A stretch of DNA of 45,964 nt from Paludibacteraceae bacterium (GCA_905234685.1 CAJOIR010000017.1:1-45964); one strand, 5' to 3'; numbered from the stretch's first letter, positions 24,504 to 34,166 are shown. The notes: generated from the sequence alone by a model not told the origin. Made by a program: numbers and translations.

Positions 24504-27148
24504 ATGTTAACTATGCACTCAATTATCTCTTTCATTGCAGCGTCAAGTCCTTCTGTGTTTTTGCCGCCCGCAGTTGCCATGAATGGTGTGCCTCCGCCTC
24601 CGCCTTGTATGTGTCTTGCTGCGGATTTTATCAAAGCGCCTGCGTTGAGACCTGCATCTATCAGCGGCTGCGAAAGGAATACTGAAATCATAGGTTTACC
24701 TTCTGACTCTGTTGCGCCTACCACTGCAAAACACACGTCTGTGAATTTGCCTCTCAGCAGTGGCAGCATGCCGCGTATCATGTCAGGACTCTGTTCGCCT
24801 TTCAGGCGTACTATCTTGATGCCGTTGATTTCTTCTGCTTGCTCAATTATCTTGTCGCGGTATTGCATCAGTCTCTCTTGCATGAACTCCTCTGCTTTCT
24901 TCTTCAGTGCGGCGTTTTCATCTATTGCCTTGCGTATTGCCGCCACAATGTCAGGAGCGTTGTTGAACAGAGAACGCAGGTTGCCGAGCATATCTTGTTG
25001 CAGGTAGAACAATTCGTCTGCCTTGCCTGCTGTAACCGCTTCTATTCGACGCACACCTGCCGCCACACTCGTCTCCATCACTATACGTACTGAACCTATC
25101 TTGCCTGTGCTGCTGACGTGTGTGCCGCCGCAGAGTTCTATTGAGTTGCCGTATTTGATTACGCGCACATCGTCGCCGTATTTCTCTCCGAACAGTGCCA
25201 TCGCACCCATTGCCTTTGCTTCTGCTATTGGCGTGTGGCGACTCTCTTCCAGTTTGTAGTCTTGGCGTATCATCTCGTTTGCCAACTGCTCAGTCTTGCG
25301 CAGTTCTTCAGGCGTAACCTTCTGGAAATGTGAAAAGTCAAAGCGTAGCGACTCCGGTGTCACAAGCGAACCTTTCTGCTCTACATGTGTGCCGAGCACT
25401 GTGCGCAGAGCAAGATGTAGCAGGTGGGTTGCTGTGTGGTTGTTGGCAATAGCCTGTCGTCTGGCGGCATCTACTTTTGCTGTGAAAACACCCTCAGTCT
25501 CAGCCGGTAGTGCGGTTGTTATATGCACTGCGAGGTTGTTCTCGTTCTTCGTGTCAACAATCTTCAAGTCTTCAGAACTCGAATCTTCTGCTTTCAACCA
25601 TCCTGTATCACCCACCTGACCGCCTTTCTCTGCATAGAATGGAGTTCTTGAGAGTACTAACTGATAGAATGTCTTGTCTTTCTGTTTAACTTCGCGATAA
25701 CGCAGTATCTCTGTCTCGCATTCAAGCACGTCATAGCCTACGAACTCTGTCTCGCCTTCACGGAGTACAATCCAGTCGCCCGTCTCCTGTTTCTGTGCGT
25801 TGCGCGCACGCTCTTTCTGCTTTTGCATTTCTGCATTGAACTCGTCTTCGTTGGTGGTGAAGTTGTTCTCGCGCAGAATAAGTTCTGTCAGGTCAAGCGG
25901 AAAACCGTAGGTGTCATAAAGAACAAACACGTCTTTGCCGCTTATAACGTTGTCGTCTTTTGACTTCTGACTTTCCACTTTCGACTTCATAATCTTGTCA
26001 AGCAGTGAGATGCCTTTGTCAAGTGTTCTCAGGAATGCCTCTTCCTCCTCTTTTATCACCTTCTCGATGAGACTCTGTTGAGCCTTCAGTTCAGGGTATG
26101 CTTCGCCCATGTCTTGTATCAGTTGGGGCACAAGTTTGTAGAGAAATGCCTCTTTCTGATCGAGGAATGTGTAGCCATAGCGCACTGCGCGGCGGAGTAT
26201 GCGGCGTATCACGTAGCCTGCCTTGGCGTTGCTTGGCAGTTGACCGTCGGTGATGGCAAACGAGATTGTGCGTATGTGGTCGGCTATTACGCGGAATGCC
26301 ACGTCAGTCTTCGTGTTTTCGCCATATCTCTGCCCGTTGGTAAGACTCTCTATTTTCCTTATCATCGGCTGGAATACGTCGGTGTCGTAGTTTGACTGCT
26401 TGCCTTGCATTGCCATGCAGAGACGCTCAAAACCCATGCCGGTGTCTATCACTTTGTTTGGCAACTCTTCCAGACTGCCGTCTGCTTTCTTCAGATACTG
26501 CATGAAGACGATATTCCAAATCTCTATCACCTGGGGGTGGTCTTTGTTTATTATATCTCTGCCTGGAATCTTGTCTATCTCCGACTGGTCACGGAGGTCG
26601 ATATGTATCTCCGAGCAAGGCCCGCAAGGACCTGTGTCACCCATCTCCCAGAAATTGTCATGGTGGTTGCCGAGTATGATGCGGTCGGCTGACACATGCT
26701 TTTTCCAGAGTTCGGCTGCCTCGTCGTCGCGTGGCAGACCTTCGTCTGGAGAACCTTCAAACACGGTGACATAGAGTTTCTCTTTGTCTATTTTCAGCAC
26801 TTCTGTCAGGTATTCCCACGCATAGTCTATTGCCCCTTCTTTGAAGTAGTCGCCAAACGACCAGTTGCCCAGCATCTCGAACATCGTGTGGTGGTATGTG
26901 TCGTTGCCTACAGCCTCAAGGTCGTTGTGCTTGCCGCTAACACGCAGGCACTTCTGCGAGTCGCATGCGCGACGGAATGTGATGGGGTCGTTACCTAGAA
27001 TGATATTCTTGAATTGATTCATGCCCGCGTTGGTGAACATCAGCGTCGGGTCGTCTTTTATTACCATCGGTGCTGAGGGTACTATCTTGTGCCCTTTGCT
27101 TGACATATAGTCCAAAAAGGACTGGCGAATCTCTTTGCTTGTCATCAT
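24500..27148 (-). CDS. alaS: Alanyl-tRNA synthetase
   Basis: The 882-aa class II synthetase starts [20 protein letters not shown] (the ATG one codon later is equally possible) and shows [22 protein letters not shown] and [39 protein letters not shown] in the catalytic core. The editing domain has NHTATHLLH and the zinc-site [10 protein letters not shown]. The C-terminal C-Ala domain ends [19 protein letters not shown]. Length is close to E. coli AlaRS (876 aa). It has its own promoter (27175-27205) and is followed by the overlapping PAP2 gene. Confidence 0.97.
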   Translation of the reverse strand: MMTSKEIRQSFLDYMSSKGHKIVPSAPMVIKDDPTLMFTNAGMNQFKNIILGNDPITFRRACDSQKCLRVSGKHNDLEAVGNDTYHHTMFEMLGNWSFGDYFKEGAIDYAWEYLTEVLKIDKEKLYVTVFEGSPDEGLPRDDEAAELWKKHVSADRIILGNHHDNFWEMGDTGPCGPCSEIHIDLRDQSEIDKIPGRDIINKDHPQVIEIWNIVFMQYLKKADGSLEELPNKVIDTGMGFERLCMAMQGKQSNYDTDVFQPMIRKIESLTNGQRYGENTKTDVAFRVIADHIRTISFAITDGQLPSNAKAGYVIRRILRRAVRYGYTFLDQKEAFLYKLVPQLIQDMGEAYPELKAQQSLIEKVIKEEEEAFLRTLDKGISLLDKIMKSKVESQKSKDDNVISGKDVFVLYDTYGFPLDLTELILRENNFTTNEDEFNAEMQKQKERARNAQKQETGDWIVLREGETEFVGYDVLECETEILRYREVKQKDKTFYQLVLSRTPFYAEKGGQVGDTGWLKAEDSSSEDLKIVDTKNENNLAVHITTALPAETEGVFTAKVDAARRQAIANNHTATHLLHLALRTVLGTHVEQKGSLVTPESLRFDFSHFQKVTPEELRKTEQLANEMIRQDYKLEESRHTPIAEAKAMGAMALFGEKYGDDVRVIKYGNSIELCGGTHVSSTGKIGSVRIVMETSVAAGVRRIEAVTAGKADELFYLQQDMLGNLRSLFNNAPDIVAAIRKAIDENAALKKKAEEFMQERLMQYRDKIIEQAEEINGIKIVRLKGEQSPDMIRGMLPLLRGKFTDVCFAVVGATESEGKPMISVFLSQPLIDAGLNAGALIKSAARHIQGGGGGTPFMATAGGKNTEGLDAAMKEIIECIVNI

Positions 27149-27174
27149 GTTGTTGTCAAATTTTAATTTGACTG

Positions 27175-27205
27175 CAAAGTTACTGCTTATTCCTTATATG
27201 TACAA
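27175..27205 (-). promoter_or_regulatory. Bacteroidota promoter for alaS
   Basis: Minus strand: TTG at 27203-27205, a 20-nt spacer, TAACTTTG at 27175-27182, about 27 nt upstream of the alaS start. Confidence 0.78.
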
Positions 27206-27263
27206 ATCAAAATTTCCTATGTTTCGAAACTGCTGATTTTACCTTTCGAATCACTCTTGGGGC

Positions 27264-27282
27264 ACTATAGGATCACTATAGG
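27264..27282. repeat. Paired CTATAGG repeat shared with module A
   Basis: ACTATAGGATCACTATAGG is identical to 16218-16236. The two CTATAGG words are 11 bp apart in both places. It lies 110 bp upstream of the -33 box of the secreted-protein promoter. Confidence 0.5.
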
Positions 27283-27302
27283 TTTCACAGATGTCATTTT
27301 TG

Positions 27303-27340
27303 CTCTCGATCGAAATACTTTCTCTCAATCGAAAGTCTTC
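27303..27340. promoter_or_regulatory. Two 19-bp tandem repeats with ATCGAAA core
   Basis: CTCTCGATCGAAATACTTT (27303-27321) is followed directly by CTCTCAATCGAAAGTCTTC (27322-27340), 15 of 19 bases alike. They end 51 bp before the -33 box of the promoter at 27392-27422, so a regulator binding site is plausible. Confidence 0.45.
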
Positions 27341-27391
27341 ATGCCTGACCTGATTACCCCAAAAACATGTTGCAAAACATATAATAATTAT

Positions 27392-27422
27392 TTGCTCAGT
27401 TTAAGAAATCTTTGTAATTTTG
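27392..27422 (+). promoter_or_regulatory. Bacteroidota promoter for the 1320-aa secreted protein
   Basis: TTG at 27392-27394, a 20-nt spacer and TAATTTTG at 27415-27422; leader of about 88 nt before the ATG at 27517. Confidence 0.75.
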
Positions 27423-27516
27423 CTGCGAATAGTGTGATAATGGCTTGTTGTGAAGTCCACAAAATGACATTAAATACTAACAATCAACATAATGTTTAAC
27501 TAAAATCCAAATTATC

Positions 27517-30500
27517 ATGAAGAAAGTAACTTTCTTGTTTGCGCTCCTTTGCGCAAGTACTATGATGTTTGCTGAGACGGCTGTCATGAAATATGCCGGC
27601 TCTACAACATCAAACATGACAGAAGGGAACAATGCTGCTATCGTAAGCCTTGATGAAACATTGTTCACTGTTTTGGCTGATAAGGGCGGAAATGACAACT
27701 TGCCCGGACTTAACAAAGCCGGTGATTTCCGTCTTTATGCTAACAGAGCCGATGGTAATGGCAATATCATCACAGTTGCCATTAACGAAGGTGTTATCAA
27801 TTCCATCAAGATTGACTTCAAGCAGGAAGGCACACTGACTGTTAAAGTCGGAGATGAAGTAGTGACAGGTACTGCAGGGGCTTATACCATCAATGCAGCA
27901 CAGTTCTCTATGCAGAACACTCAGCTCGGTGGTGAAAGCAATGTGCAGGTACAAATCAATTCCATTGAGATTGATTATACCGCCAAGGCTCCAAGAGAGG
28001 AAATCGTGTTCACAGCAAAGTCTGCTAAAGGAACATTGAACGACAGTGTGTTCGCAACAGCTAACCTGAGTCTCAGAGTCATCGATACCGACAGCAAGAT
28101 TGAGATTGATGAAAATGTCGCCAAATTCGGTGAGCCCGAAGATTTCACAGAGTATTTCTATCGTTTGAAAGTTGGTGGTAAGAGTTCTGCAAAGAACAAC
28201 ATGAAACTGACTGTTGCAAAAGAAGGTATTGTCTATGTGGCAGTTCGTACAAGCAGTAGCAGTGCTACTGACAGAAACCTTGTGGCAGTGCAGAATGGTG
28301 ACACAATCTTTAACGAGCTCATTCTGGAAAGCGCGAAGACTGTTGTGCCTATTACAGACTCAACGAGTTATAATGTGTTCCCGTATGTGTTATTCCCTGT
28401 TGCGGCAGGTGATGTTGCTATCACATATCCTGCAGGTGCACTCAACTTCTATTCTCTCGGTTTCGAAGAAGTTGCTGCTCCTGCTCTTGAGCCTGCCACA
28501 TATTATGGTGTTGAGGCGTTCACTACCGAAGGCACTGTAATTGATCCGGCACAATGGACTGCAGTTGAGTGGAATATCACCCGCAATGCCGACAAGACCT
28601 TGTCGTTTGTTGCCGAGTGGACTGAGCCTGTTACCGGCATGGTTGCTCAAATCAACCTTGGTGATGGCTTCAAGGATATGGCTCTCGAAGGTCAGAAGGC
28701 TACCTATAACACTACTGCTACTTATGAAGACGGTGTCGCTCTTGAGGGTGCATTCTTCTATTTCCCGTATGCTGGCGCAGCTAAACGTATTGACATCGTT
28801 TATACAGTTGGCGCAAGCAATGAGAAACCTGCTACTCCTGAGAAACCTGTTGTCGTTCCAACTGCTGATGCACGTATTTATGCTTATGGACTCAAAGTTG
28901 AGAAAGACGGTGATAACTATAAGTTCTCATACAATGCCAACATTGATGGTACAGAGGCTAACATCGTATTCTACAACAATGGTGAAGAAGCAGGTAAAGT
29001 TGCTGTTGACGCTCCTAAGAAAGGTGAGAATATCGCTGTTATAGCTCCTGCTGACATTCCGGAAGGTGAAATGACTTGGGCTGTTGAGCTGAAAGCTAAT
29101 CCTGTTAAGGAGTTCACCAAATTGTTTGAAGGTCAAGACCTGAAGAAATGCCACCTCACTATTGACAACAGTCCTGAATCAGACTACTTCGGACGTATGT
29201 ATATAGCTAATCGTTCTGGATCTGGTACCGGTGGTATTTATGTTTACAATCAGGACTTCACTCTCGCAGCAGAGGATATTATGGCTGGTCAGCCGAAATG
29301 GCAGAGCATAGGACGTCCGGCTGTTGGTGCTGACGGCACTGTATATATTGCAGACTGGGGAGACAGCCACGGTGGTATTTATGTAATGGATCCGTTTACT
29401 CTTAAAGCTGACTCATTCTTTATCGGCACACAGGACGGTGTTGGTCTCTGGACTAATGCAGAAGGTGTTGCTATGGGTTCAAGTACTGCAGCAGTTGGCG
29501 TTTATGGCGAAGGTGCAAGCACTGTTCTCTATGCTATGAACGAAGATGTTCCTGCTGATAACTCACTCTATCAACATGGCGTGAATGTTTATCAGATTGG
29601 TCAGGCTGACGGTTCAATTCTCAGAACATGGGATAAGGCTCCTACACTCGCATTCCCTCTGCAGGAAAATGCTGCTCAGATGTTTGTTATCAATGCAAAT
29701 GAGCATGGAGCATTCTTCTCTTGCTCACGCGCTAAACCCAACAATGCTGCAGGTGCTCGTTCACTCCAATTCTACAATGTGAAGGGTGAGCGCACATACG
29801 TTGCTCTTCCTGAAGGTGAAACAGCCGACTTGACTGGTTCGCTTGGTGGTGGATGCGCCGTATCACGCGACTTGTCAGAACTCGTTATCGTTGATGGTGA
29901 CGGAAACATTCTGGTTTATTCTGTAACTTGGACAGACGATACCCCGGCATTGACCTTCGTTACCAAATATGAAACAGCATTTGCTGCTCTTGGCTCAATC
30001 TCATTCGACTATGCCGGCAACATCATTGTTACTGCAGGTGCAAACTACAACAACAGTACTGCTAACCACCTTGTAGCTTACGGTGCTCCGACTGATAATA
30101 ACGAAGTTGTTGTTCCTGCCAAGAAGGCTCTCACCGTTGTTGGTACAAAGGCAATGACTAAACTTACCGAGCCTGATGCTGCCGCTCCTGTTCCAACTTG
30201 GCCTGAAGCACAGGTTAAGGCTATGTACTCGCCTACTTACAATGCCGACATGGTATTTGCTGAGTGGGGTTCAGGTACTCAGTACACACAGGATACCTAT
30301 GGCAAGAAGTATGTTACTACCGACCTTGGTTACTTCGGAACTGAAGGATTCGAACTCAACTGCTTGAATATGGAATATCTCCATTACGATATCTGGATTG
30401 CAGAAGATGCAAAGATCCGCATCGTACCTATCTGGGGTGGTGCTGAGCAAGGCGTATATGTTGACCTCAAAGGACAGCAGTGGAACTCCATCGACATAGC

Positions 30501-31479
30501 AAAAGAGCAATACGACCAGATTACCAACTGGGGTAGAGTATGGCAGGTTAAGATTGACGAGGCTCGCAATCTCACTCTCTGGATTGGCAACGCTTACTTC
30601 TATCGTACAACCGAACTCGTTGACAGCGAGGCTCCGGCTAACGTTGCTGCAGAAATGAACGAGGCTTACTACTTCACTGCAAGTCTGAAGATGAAGGCTA
30701 CCGACAACTCGGGTGCTGTTAACTTCACTATCTACAACGGTGAGGAGGAACTTGCTAAGACTGCAGGCGCTTCGGATGCTGATGTATATATCACTATCTC
30801 CAACCTTAATGCCGGCACAGAATACAACTTCAGCGTAGTTGCTTCTGATGACAACAACAACAAGGCAGAAGCTGTAGCTGTCGCTGTGAAGACTCTTGAT
30901 GCTCCCGCTCCTGCTCCTGCTCCAACAGCAGCTGCTGAAGATGTCATCTCTATCTTCTCTGACGTTTACACACCTGCTACTTGGTTCAACCTTGGTGGTT
31001 GGGGTCAGTCAACTGTTATCACACGCGGTGCAATTGCTGAGGGTGACACAGTTTACTTCCTCTACAATGCAAACTACATGGGTTGGGAACTCAACAACAA
31101 CGTTGCCGCATTCGATGCAACCGACTACTATGCTGTTCACATGGATATCTATCCTATCGAAGGTACTTCTATCGGCTTCACTCCTATCTGGGGTGCTGAG
31201 GCTGCTACAACCAAACCTCTCGAGGCAGGCAAGTGGAATTCTGTTGACTTCGAGTTCTCACTCTACAACGGTATCAACCTTGCTAACATCTACCAACTCA
31301 AGTGGGATTGGATGCCTGCAAAGATGTTCCTTGACAACGTTTATATCTACAAGCAGGTAGGTGACGGTGTTGATGACATTACCGTTAAGAAAGATGTTCA
31401 GAAAGTGCTTGAGAATGGTATAATCTACATTATCCGTGACGGTGTACGCTACAACGTAATGGGTATGCAGGTTAAATAA
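27517..31479 (+). CDS. Large secreted multidomain protein with propeller-like and FN3 domains
   Basis: The 1320-aa product has a signal peptide (MKKVTFLFALLCASTMMFA). Two or more beta-sandwich domains (about 20-480) are followed by a region with propeller-type repeats (about 520-880: RMYIANRSGSGTGGIYVYN; GTVYIADWGDSHGGIYVMD; NIIVTAG). Next come a carbohydrate-binding-like segment, an FN3 domain (about 1050-1125), a Pro-Ala linker (DAPAPAPAPTAAAED) and a second similar sandwich. The tail VLENGIIYIIRDGVRYNVMGMQVK resembles Bacteroidales C-terminal sorting or anchoring tails. Codons such as GCT, GTT, GGT and AAC dominate, as in highly expressed genes. It is probably an abundant exported or surface protein; no catalytic motif was seen. 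It is monocistronic, with a strong terminator. Confidence 0.85.
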   Translation: MKKVTFLFALLCASTMMFAETAVMKYAGSTTSNMTEGNNAAIVSLDETLFTVLADKGGNDNLPGLNKAGDFRLYANRADGNGNIITVAINEGVINSIKIDFKQEGTLTVKVGDEVVTGTAGAYTINAAQFSMQNTQLGGESNVQVQINSIEIDYTAKAPREEIVFTAKSAKGTLNDSVFATANLSLRVIDTDSKIEIDENVAKFGEPEDFTEYFYRLKVGGKSSAKNNMKLTVAKEGIVYVAVRTSSSSATDRNLVAVQNGDTIFNELILESAKTVVPITDSTSYNVFPYVLFPVAAGDVAITYPAGALNFYSLGFEEVAAPALEPATYYGVEAFTTEGTVIDPAQWTAVEWNITRNADKTLSFVAEWTEPVTGMVAQINLGDGFKDMALEGQKATYNTTATYEDGVALEGAFFYFPYAGAAKRIDIVYTVGASNEKPATPEKPVVVPTADARIYAYGLKVEKDGDNYKFSYNANIDGTEANIVFYNNGEEAGKVAVDAPKKGENIAVIAPADIPEGEMTWAVELKANPVKEFTKLFEGQDLKKCHLTIDNSPESDYFGRMYIANRSGSGTGGIYVYNQDFTLAAEDIMAGQPKWQSIGRPAVGADGTVYIADWGDSHGGIYVMDPFTLKADSFFIGTQDGVGLWTNAEGVAMGSSTAAVGVYGEGASTVLYAMNEDVPADNSLYQHGVNVYQIGQADGSILRTWDKAPTLAFPLQENAAQMFVINANEHGAFFSCSRAKPNNAAGARSLQFYNVKGERTYVALPEGETADLTGSLGGGCAVSRDLSELVIVDGDGNILVYSVTWTDDTPALTFVTKYETAFAALGSISFDYAGNIIVTAGANYNNSTANHLVAYGAPTDNNEVVVPAKKALTVVGTKAMTKLTEPDAAAPVPTWPEAQVKAMYSPTYNADMVFAEWGSGTQYTQDTYGKKYVTTDLGYFGTEGFELNCLNMEYLHYDIWIAEDAKIRIVPIWGGAEQGVYVDLKGQQWNSIDIAKEQYDQITNWGRVWQVKIDEARNLTLWIGNAYFYRTTELVDSEAPANVAAEMNEAYYFTASLKMKATDNSGAVNFTIYNGEEELAKTAGASDADVYITISNLNAGTEYNFSVVASDDNNNKAEAVAVAVKTLDAPAPAPAPTAAAEDVISIFSDVYTPATWFNLGGWGQSTVITRGAIAEGDTVYFLYNANYMGWELNNNVAAFDATDYYAVHMDIYPIEGTSIGFTPIWGAEAATTKPLEAGKWNSVDFEFSLYNGINLANIYQLKWDWMPAKMFLDNVYIYKQVGDGVDDITVKKDVQKVLENGIIYIIRDGVRYNVMGMQVK

Positions 31480-31501
31480 ACTCAATCATCTTGATAATTA
31501 A

Positions 31502-31536
31502 AATCAGAGCGGCAATTTTGCCGCTCTGATTGTTTA
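31502..31536 (+). terminator. Intrinsic terminator after the secreted protein gene
   Basis: AATCAGAGCGGC pairs over 12 bp with GCCGCTCTGATT around AATTTT, followed by GTTTATA. It may also serve the convergent tatA. Confidence 0.85.
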
Positions 31537-31583
31537 TAAAGAAAGTACTAACGAATAACTGTTAAAAGCTTCAGAATTGAATA

Positions 31584-31814
31584 TTACTCATTTTCTTCTG
31601 CTTTGTTGTTATTCTTTGGGTCAACGTTTTCTTTCTTTGGGTCAACGTTTTCTTTCTTTGGGTCATCATCGTCAACTCCCTGTAACCCTTCTTTGTATGA
31701 CTTTACTCCTTTGCCGATACCTTTCATCAGCTGTGGAATCTTTGCGCCTCCGAACAAGAGTAGGATGATAAGCGCGATGATAATAATCTCTGTTGTGCCA
31801 ATCATAAGTAACAT
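31584..31814 (-). CDS. tatA: Sec-independent translocase protein TatA
   Basis: The 76-aa product has the TatA layout: a short N-terminus (GTTEI), one membrane helix (IIIIALIILLLFGGAKIP), the amphipathic helix LMKGIGKGVKSYKEG and an acidic, disordered tail. It builds the pore of the twin-arginine translocase for folded proteins. The start is the ATG at 31812-31814; the ATG three codons later is also possible. The tail is made of an in-frame 21-bp repeat (DPKKENV twice, then DPKNNN). It has its own promoter and no tatC beside it. Confidence 0.93.
   Translation of the reverse strand: MLLMIGTTEIIIIALIILLLFGGAKIPQLMKGIGKGVKSYKEGLQGVDDDDPKKENVDPKKENVDPKNNNKAEENE
31612..31665 (-). repeat. 21-bp tandem repeat in the tatA tail
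   Basis: Two identical 21-bp units (31612-31632 and 31633-31653) and a 12-bp partial unit (31654-31665) encode DPKKENV copies. Because the unit is a multiple of three, copy-number change alters tail length without a frameshift. Confidence 0.85.
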
Positions 31815-31867
31815 AGTCCTGATTGTTTTATTTGGTTAGTAATATGGTTTCATTTCATGACTGCATG

Positions 31868-31898
31868 CAAAAGTAATGTGTTTTATTGTTATATACAA
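31868..31898 (-). promoter_or_regulatory. Bacteroidota promoter for tatA
   Basis: Minus strand: TTG at 31896-31898, a 20-nt spacer, TACTTTTG at 31868-31875, 53 nt upstream of the ATG. Confidence 0.75.
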
Positions 31899-31931
31899 AC
31901 AGACATTTGAAAAAATGTAGTAAGTATAAAC

Positions 31932-33575
31932 TCATTTCATGTGATGCAGTGTCTGATGTTTGCGTTTCTTCTCAATGGTTTTAGCTATAGCAGGTGGCAG
32001 CACAGTTTGGAATATTCCTTCAGAAAGAGGTCCGAACAGGTAAACAGGGAATGGTTTCCACGGGTCTCGTGTGCATTGTACTTGATAACTTTGAGGCATT
32101 TGACCCTTTTGTCGCGGATTCTGCCTAAACAACACAGAAGGAGCAAACGTATTGATAACTCCTGCCATCTTGGATAAGCGTTCTATTGGTGTTGTTTTGT
32201 CGATAGAAATACCCAATGAGTCGTATTGCATGCAGAAAGTGCTCTGTTGCTTATCCTTGTCGCCATGTGAATTCATGGTAAGATTATGTATGTTGCAACG
32301 GGCGTTTATACCTAACAGCGGTTTGGTAAAACTGAGAAAGTTGTTACCGCTTGTATTGGTTATTTCGGTTATGCATGAGAATTCACACTTATGGTTAAGC
32401 ACCATATCAATATCTGCATGAATGTTGCCTCCGTCTTCCAAAGTGCTTGTAAGTTTTGTATGAAAAGTTTTGCCTTTGGTATTGGTGAGATTGCTGATTT
32501 TGATATTGTTGTTCTTAAGTACCATTGAACCTGAGTGTATTCCGTCAAGCGTCAAACTGACATTAAATCTGTCTGTTGTTACGCCGACTTCTCCTATATT
32601 AAGTGGTATGCTAATGCCTGCAATTGCCTCTTGAGGCATTGGGTATTGTTTGCGAGGCGGATATTGGTTGTCACGGTATATGCTCACTTGGCTGCCTTGC
32701 ACATCAACTCTGCCTATCTTTATCTCGCGAGCTTTTGCCATACGAATGATGTTTATAGGAGATGTGCTTGCCTGCTTGATGTCAAATTGTGCCCATGTGG
32801 AAGGAATCTTGCCCATACGACTTGCATGCTGCTCTTTTTTGTCGGTATTTCCTCCTGTAATGTTCTTAATTATTATTTTACCTGCGTCTGCAGTCTCAAT
32901 GGTTTTTGTCTTTACACGAAATAATCCGTTGGCAGACGTAAAACAGGTATTTGTGGTCTTGAAATGATATAATGAGTCGCAGAAACTGAACGTTGAATCT
33001 GCGAAATTGTATGCAAGATGATAAATTGACAGTGACACAGAGTCTGCTTGCATTTGTAGTTTGTCTGTTATTTGTGAAAAGGCGAACGAGCCGTTCTTGA
33101 TGTTTACAGTGCGTATCTCAATACCATGTACAGGTATAGGTCCGTGTTTGGCAGTATCGCTTTCATTGTGTGACAAAGCCTGCATTGCTTCTTTCGGGCT
33201 TCGTGTGATGATGTGTGGTTGCCTGATGTTTATCTTGTCAATACGCAACACACGATGCTTGATTAGTTTTATCCAGTGGATTCGTCCTATATATAGTTTG
33301 GGTATCTGCACCATGATGCATGCAGTATCGTGTTTGGTCTTATGAGCGGCTGTTAGATTTAAAGTAAGGCTGTCAATGCGTATTGAACCGTTTATTAGAT
33401 GTACGTGCATGTCAGACCATGTGAGTGGCAATTGCTTTTCTGCAGATAACTTGTTAAGTTGTTCTGTTAAAATACTCTCAGCCATAATGTCAGCTTTGAG
33501 TATAACAAAAGCACATGCCCCTCCTGTCAACACGACAAAAGAAATGATAATAGCTATTATAGTTTTACGAGTCAT
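31932..33575 (-). CDS. AsmA/DUF748-like membrane-anchored protein
   Basis: The 547-aa protein has a single N-terminal membrane helix (residues about 6-27) and a long beta-rich exported part. It is organised like AsmA-type proteins: LxLTWSDMHVHLINGSIRIDSLTLNL near the start, followed by repeated IxIDKINIRQPHI, VNIKNGSFAF and REIKIGRVDVQGSQVSIYRD strands, each describing a hydrophobic-groove repeat. AsmA-like proteins are thought to move phospholipid or affect outer-membrane assembly; that role is an inference here. It lies downstream of the stand-alone cobalamin-binding-domain gene, beyond a strong terminator, and I see no consensus promoter of its own. Confidence 0.7.
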   Translation of the reverse strand: MTRKTIIAIIISFVVLTGGACAFVILKADIMAESILTEQLNKLSAEKQLPLTWSDMHVHLINGSIRIDSLTLNLTAAHKTKHDTACIMVQIPKLYIGRIHWIKLIKHRVLRIDKINIRQPHIITRSPKEAMQALSHNESDTAKHGPIPVHGIEIRTVNIKNGSFAFSQITDKLQMQADSVSLSIYHLAYNFADSTFSFCDSLYHFKTTNTCFTSANGLFRVKTKTIETADAGKIIIKNITGGNTDKKEQHASRMGKIPSTWAQFDIKQASTSPINIIRMAKAREIKIGRVDVQGSQVSIYRDNQYPPRKQYPMPQEAIAGISIPLNIGEVGVTTDRFNVSLTLDGIHSGSMVLKNNNIKISNLTNTKGKTFHTKLTSTLEDGGNIHADIDMVLNHKCEFSCITEITNTSGNNFLSFTKPLLGINARCNIHNLTMNSHGDKDKQQSTFCMQYDSLGISIDKTTPIERLSKMAGVINTFAPSVLFRQNPRQKGQMPQSYQVQCTRDPWKPFPVYLFGPLSEGIFQTVLPPAIAKTIEKKRKHQTLHHMK

Positions 33576-33610
33576 AGTCGAGTGTTAATGCTATTAACAA
33601 TTTTGTTTAG

Positions 33611-33652
33611 GTTTAAAAGATACCATCTCTAACTAAATGTAGAGATGGTATC
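33611..33652 (-). terminator. Intrinsic terminator after the cobalamin-binding-domain gene
   Basis: On the minus strand GATACCATCTCT (33641-33652 arm) pairs over 12 bp with AGAGATGGTATC (33619-33630 arm) around a 10-nt loop, followed by TTTTAAAC. It lies 13 nt after the stop. Confidence 0.85.
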
Positions 33653-33665
33653 TGGTTTTGATAAA

Positions 33666-34043
33666 TTATTCTGCCATCAGCAGTTGCATGACGACTTTAG
33701 CACTATATGCTACAGGAGTACCAGGGCCAAATATCGCGGCGACACCTGCCTTATAGAGGAAGTCGTAGTCCTGTGCGGGGATGACACCGCCGGCGGTAAC
33801 GAGGATGTCCTCACGACCGAGTTTCTTGAGTTCGGCAATAACCTGCGGAATCAAGGTCTTATGACCTGCGGCAAGCGAGCTGACACCAAGTACGTGAACG
33901 TCGTTTTCAACGGCTTGTTTGGCAGCCTCTTCAGGAGTCTGGAACAGCGGTCCCATATCCACGTCGAAGCCGCAATCGGCATAACCGGTGGCAACGACTT
34001 TCGCGCCGCGGTCGTGACCGTCCTGACCCATCTTGGCAATCAT
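33666..34043 (-). CDS. Stand-alone cobalamin-binding domain, mutB C-terminal homologue
   Basis: The 125-aa product (start ATG 34041-34043) equals the B12-binding domain of the mutB product in this window (its residues 589-713) with only two differences (Leu for Met in EDI(L/M)VT; Ala for Gln next to the last residue). The lower-axial-ligand motif DGHDRG is intact (His codon 34014-34016), as are the nucleotide-tail segments SSLAAGH and GGVIP. By hand alignment about 60 of 378 bases differ, almost all at third codon positions. The frame is open upstream to 34133; starts at 34121 or 34109 would add a foreign N-terminal extension. A consensus promoter, a 5' hairpin and a terminator surround it. 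It may be a free cobalamin-binding subunit, or the cut-off native end of mutB after island insertion. Confidence 0.8.
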   Translation of the reverse strand: MIAKMGQDGHDRGAKVVATGYADCGFDVDMGPLFQTPEEAAKQAVENDVHVLGVSSLAAGHKTLIPQVIAELKKLGREDILVTAGGVIPAQDYDFLYKAGVAAIFGPGTPVAYSAKVVMQLLMAE

Positions 34044-34087
34044 GATACGGAATAATACCTTCTTAATTATGTAAATGTTCGCTTTGT

Positions 34088-34129
34088 CTAAAGGAAAAAC
34101 TGAAAACATATCCAGAACCATTCCTTTAG
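34088..34129 (-). promoter_or_regulatory. 5'-terminal hairpin of the cobalamin-binding-domain mRNA
   Basis: CTAAAGGAA (34121-34129 read on the minus strand) pairs with TTCCTTTAG (34088-34096) across 24 nt, placed right at the predicted transcript start. It may stabilise the mRNA or control access to upstream ATGs. It is not a cobalamin riboswitch: it is too short and the B12 box is absent. Confidence 0.45.
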
Positions 34130-34135
34130 GCATTG

Positions 34136-34166
34136 CAAAATTACAAAATATTTCTCAAATCCGCAA
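34136..34166 (-). promoter_or_regulatory. Bacteroidota promoter for the cobalamin-binding-domain gene
   Basis: Minus strand: TTG at 34164-34166, a 20-nt spacer, TAATTTTG at 34136-34143. Transcription would begin near 34130, which rules out the ATG at 34133 as a start. Confidence 0.7.

Noticed and set aside
34044..34133. Longer start for the cobalamin-binding-domain gene at 34133
   Set aside because: This ATG lies upstream of the predicted transcript start near 34130. Starts at 34121 and 34109 remain possible but add residues foreign to the domain.
34067..34166. Cobalamin riboswitch before the B12-domain gene
   Set aside because: The leader is about 85 nt with a single hairpin; no B12 box or multi-helix core.
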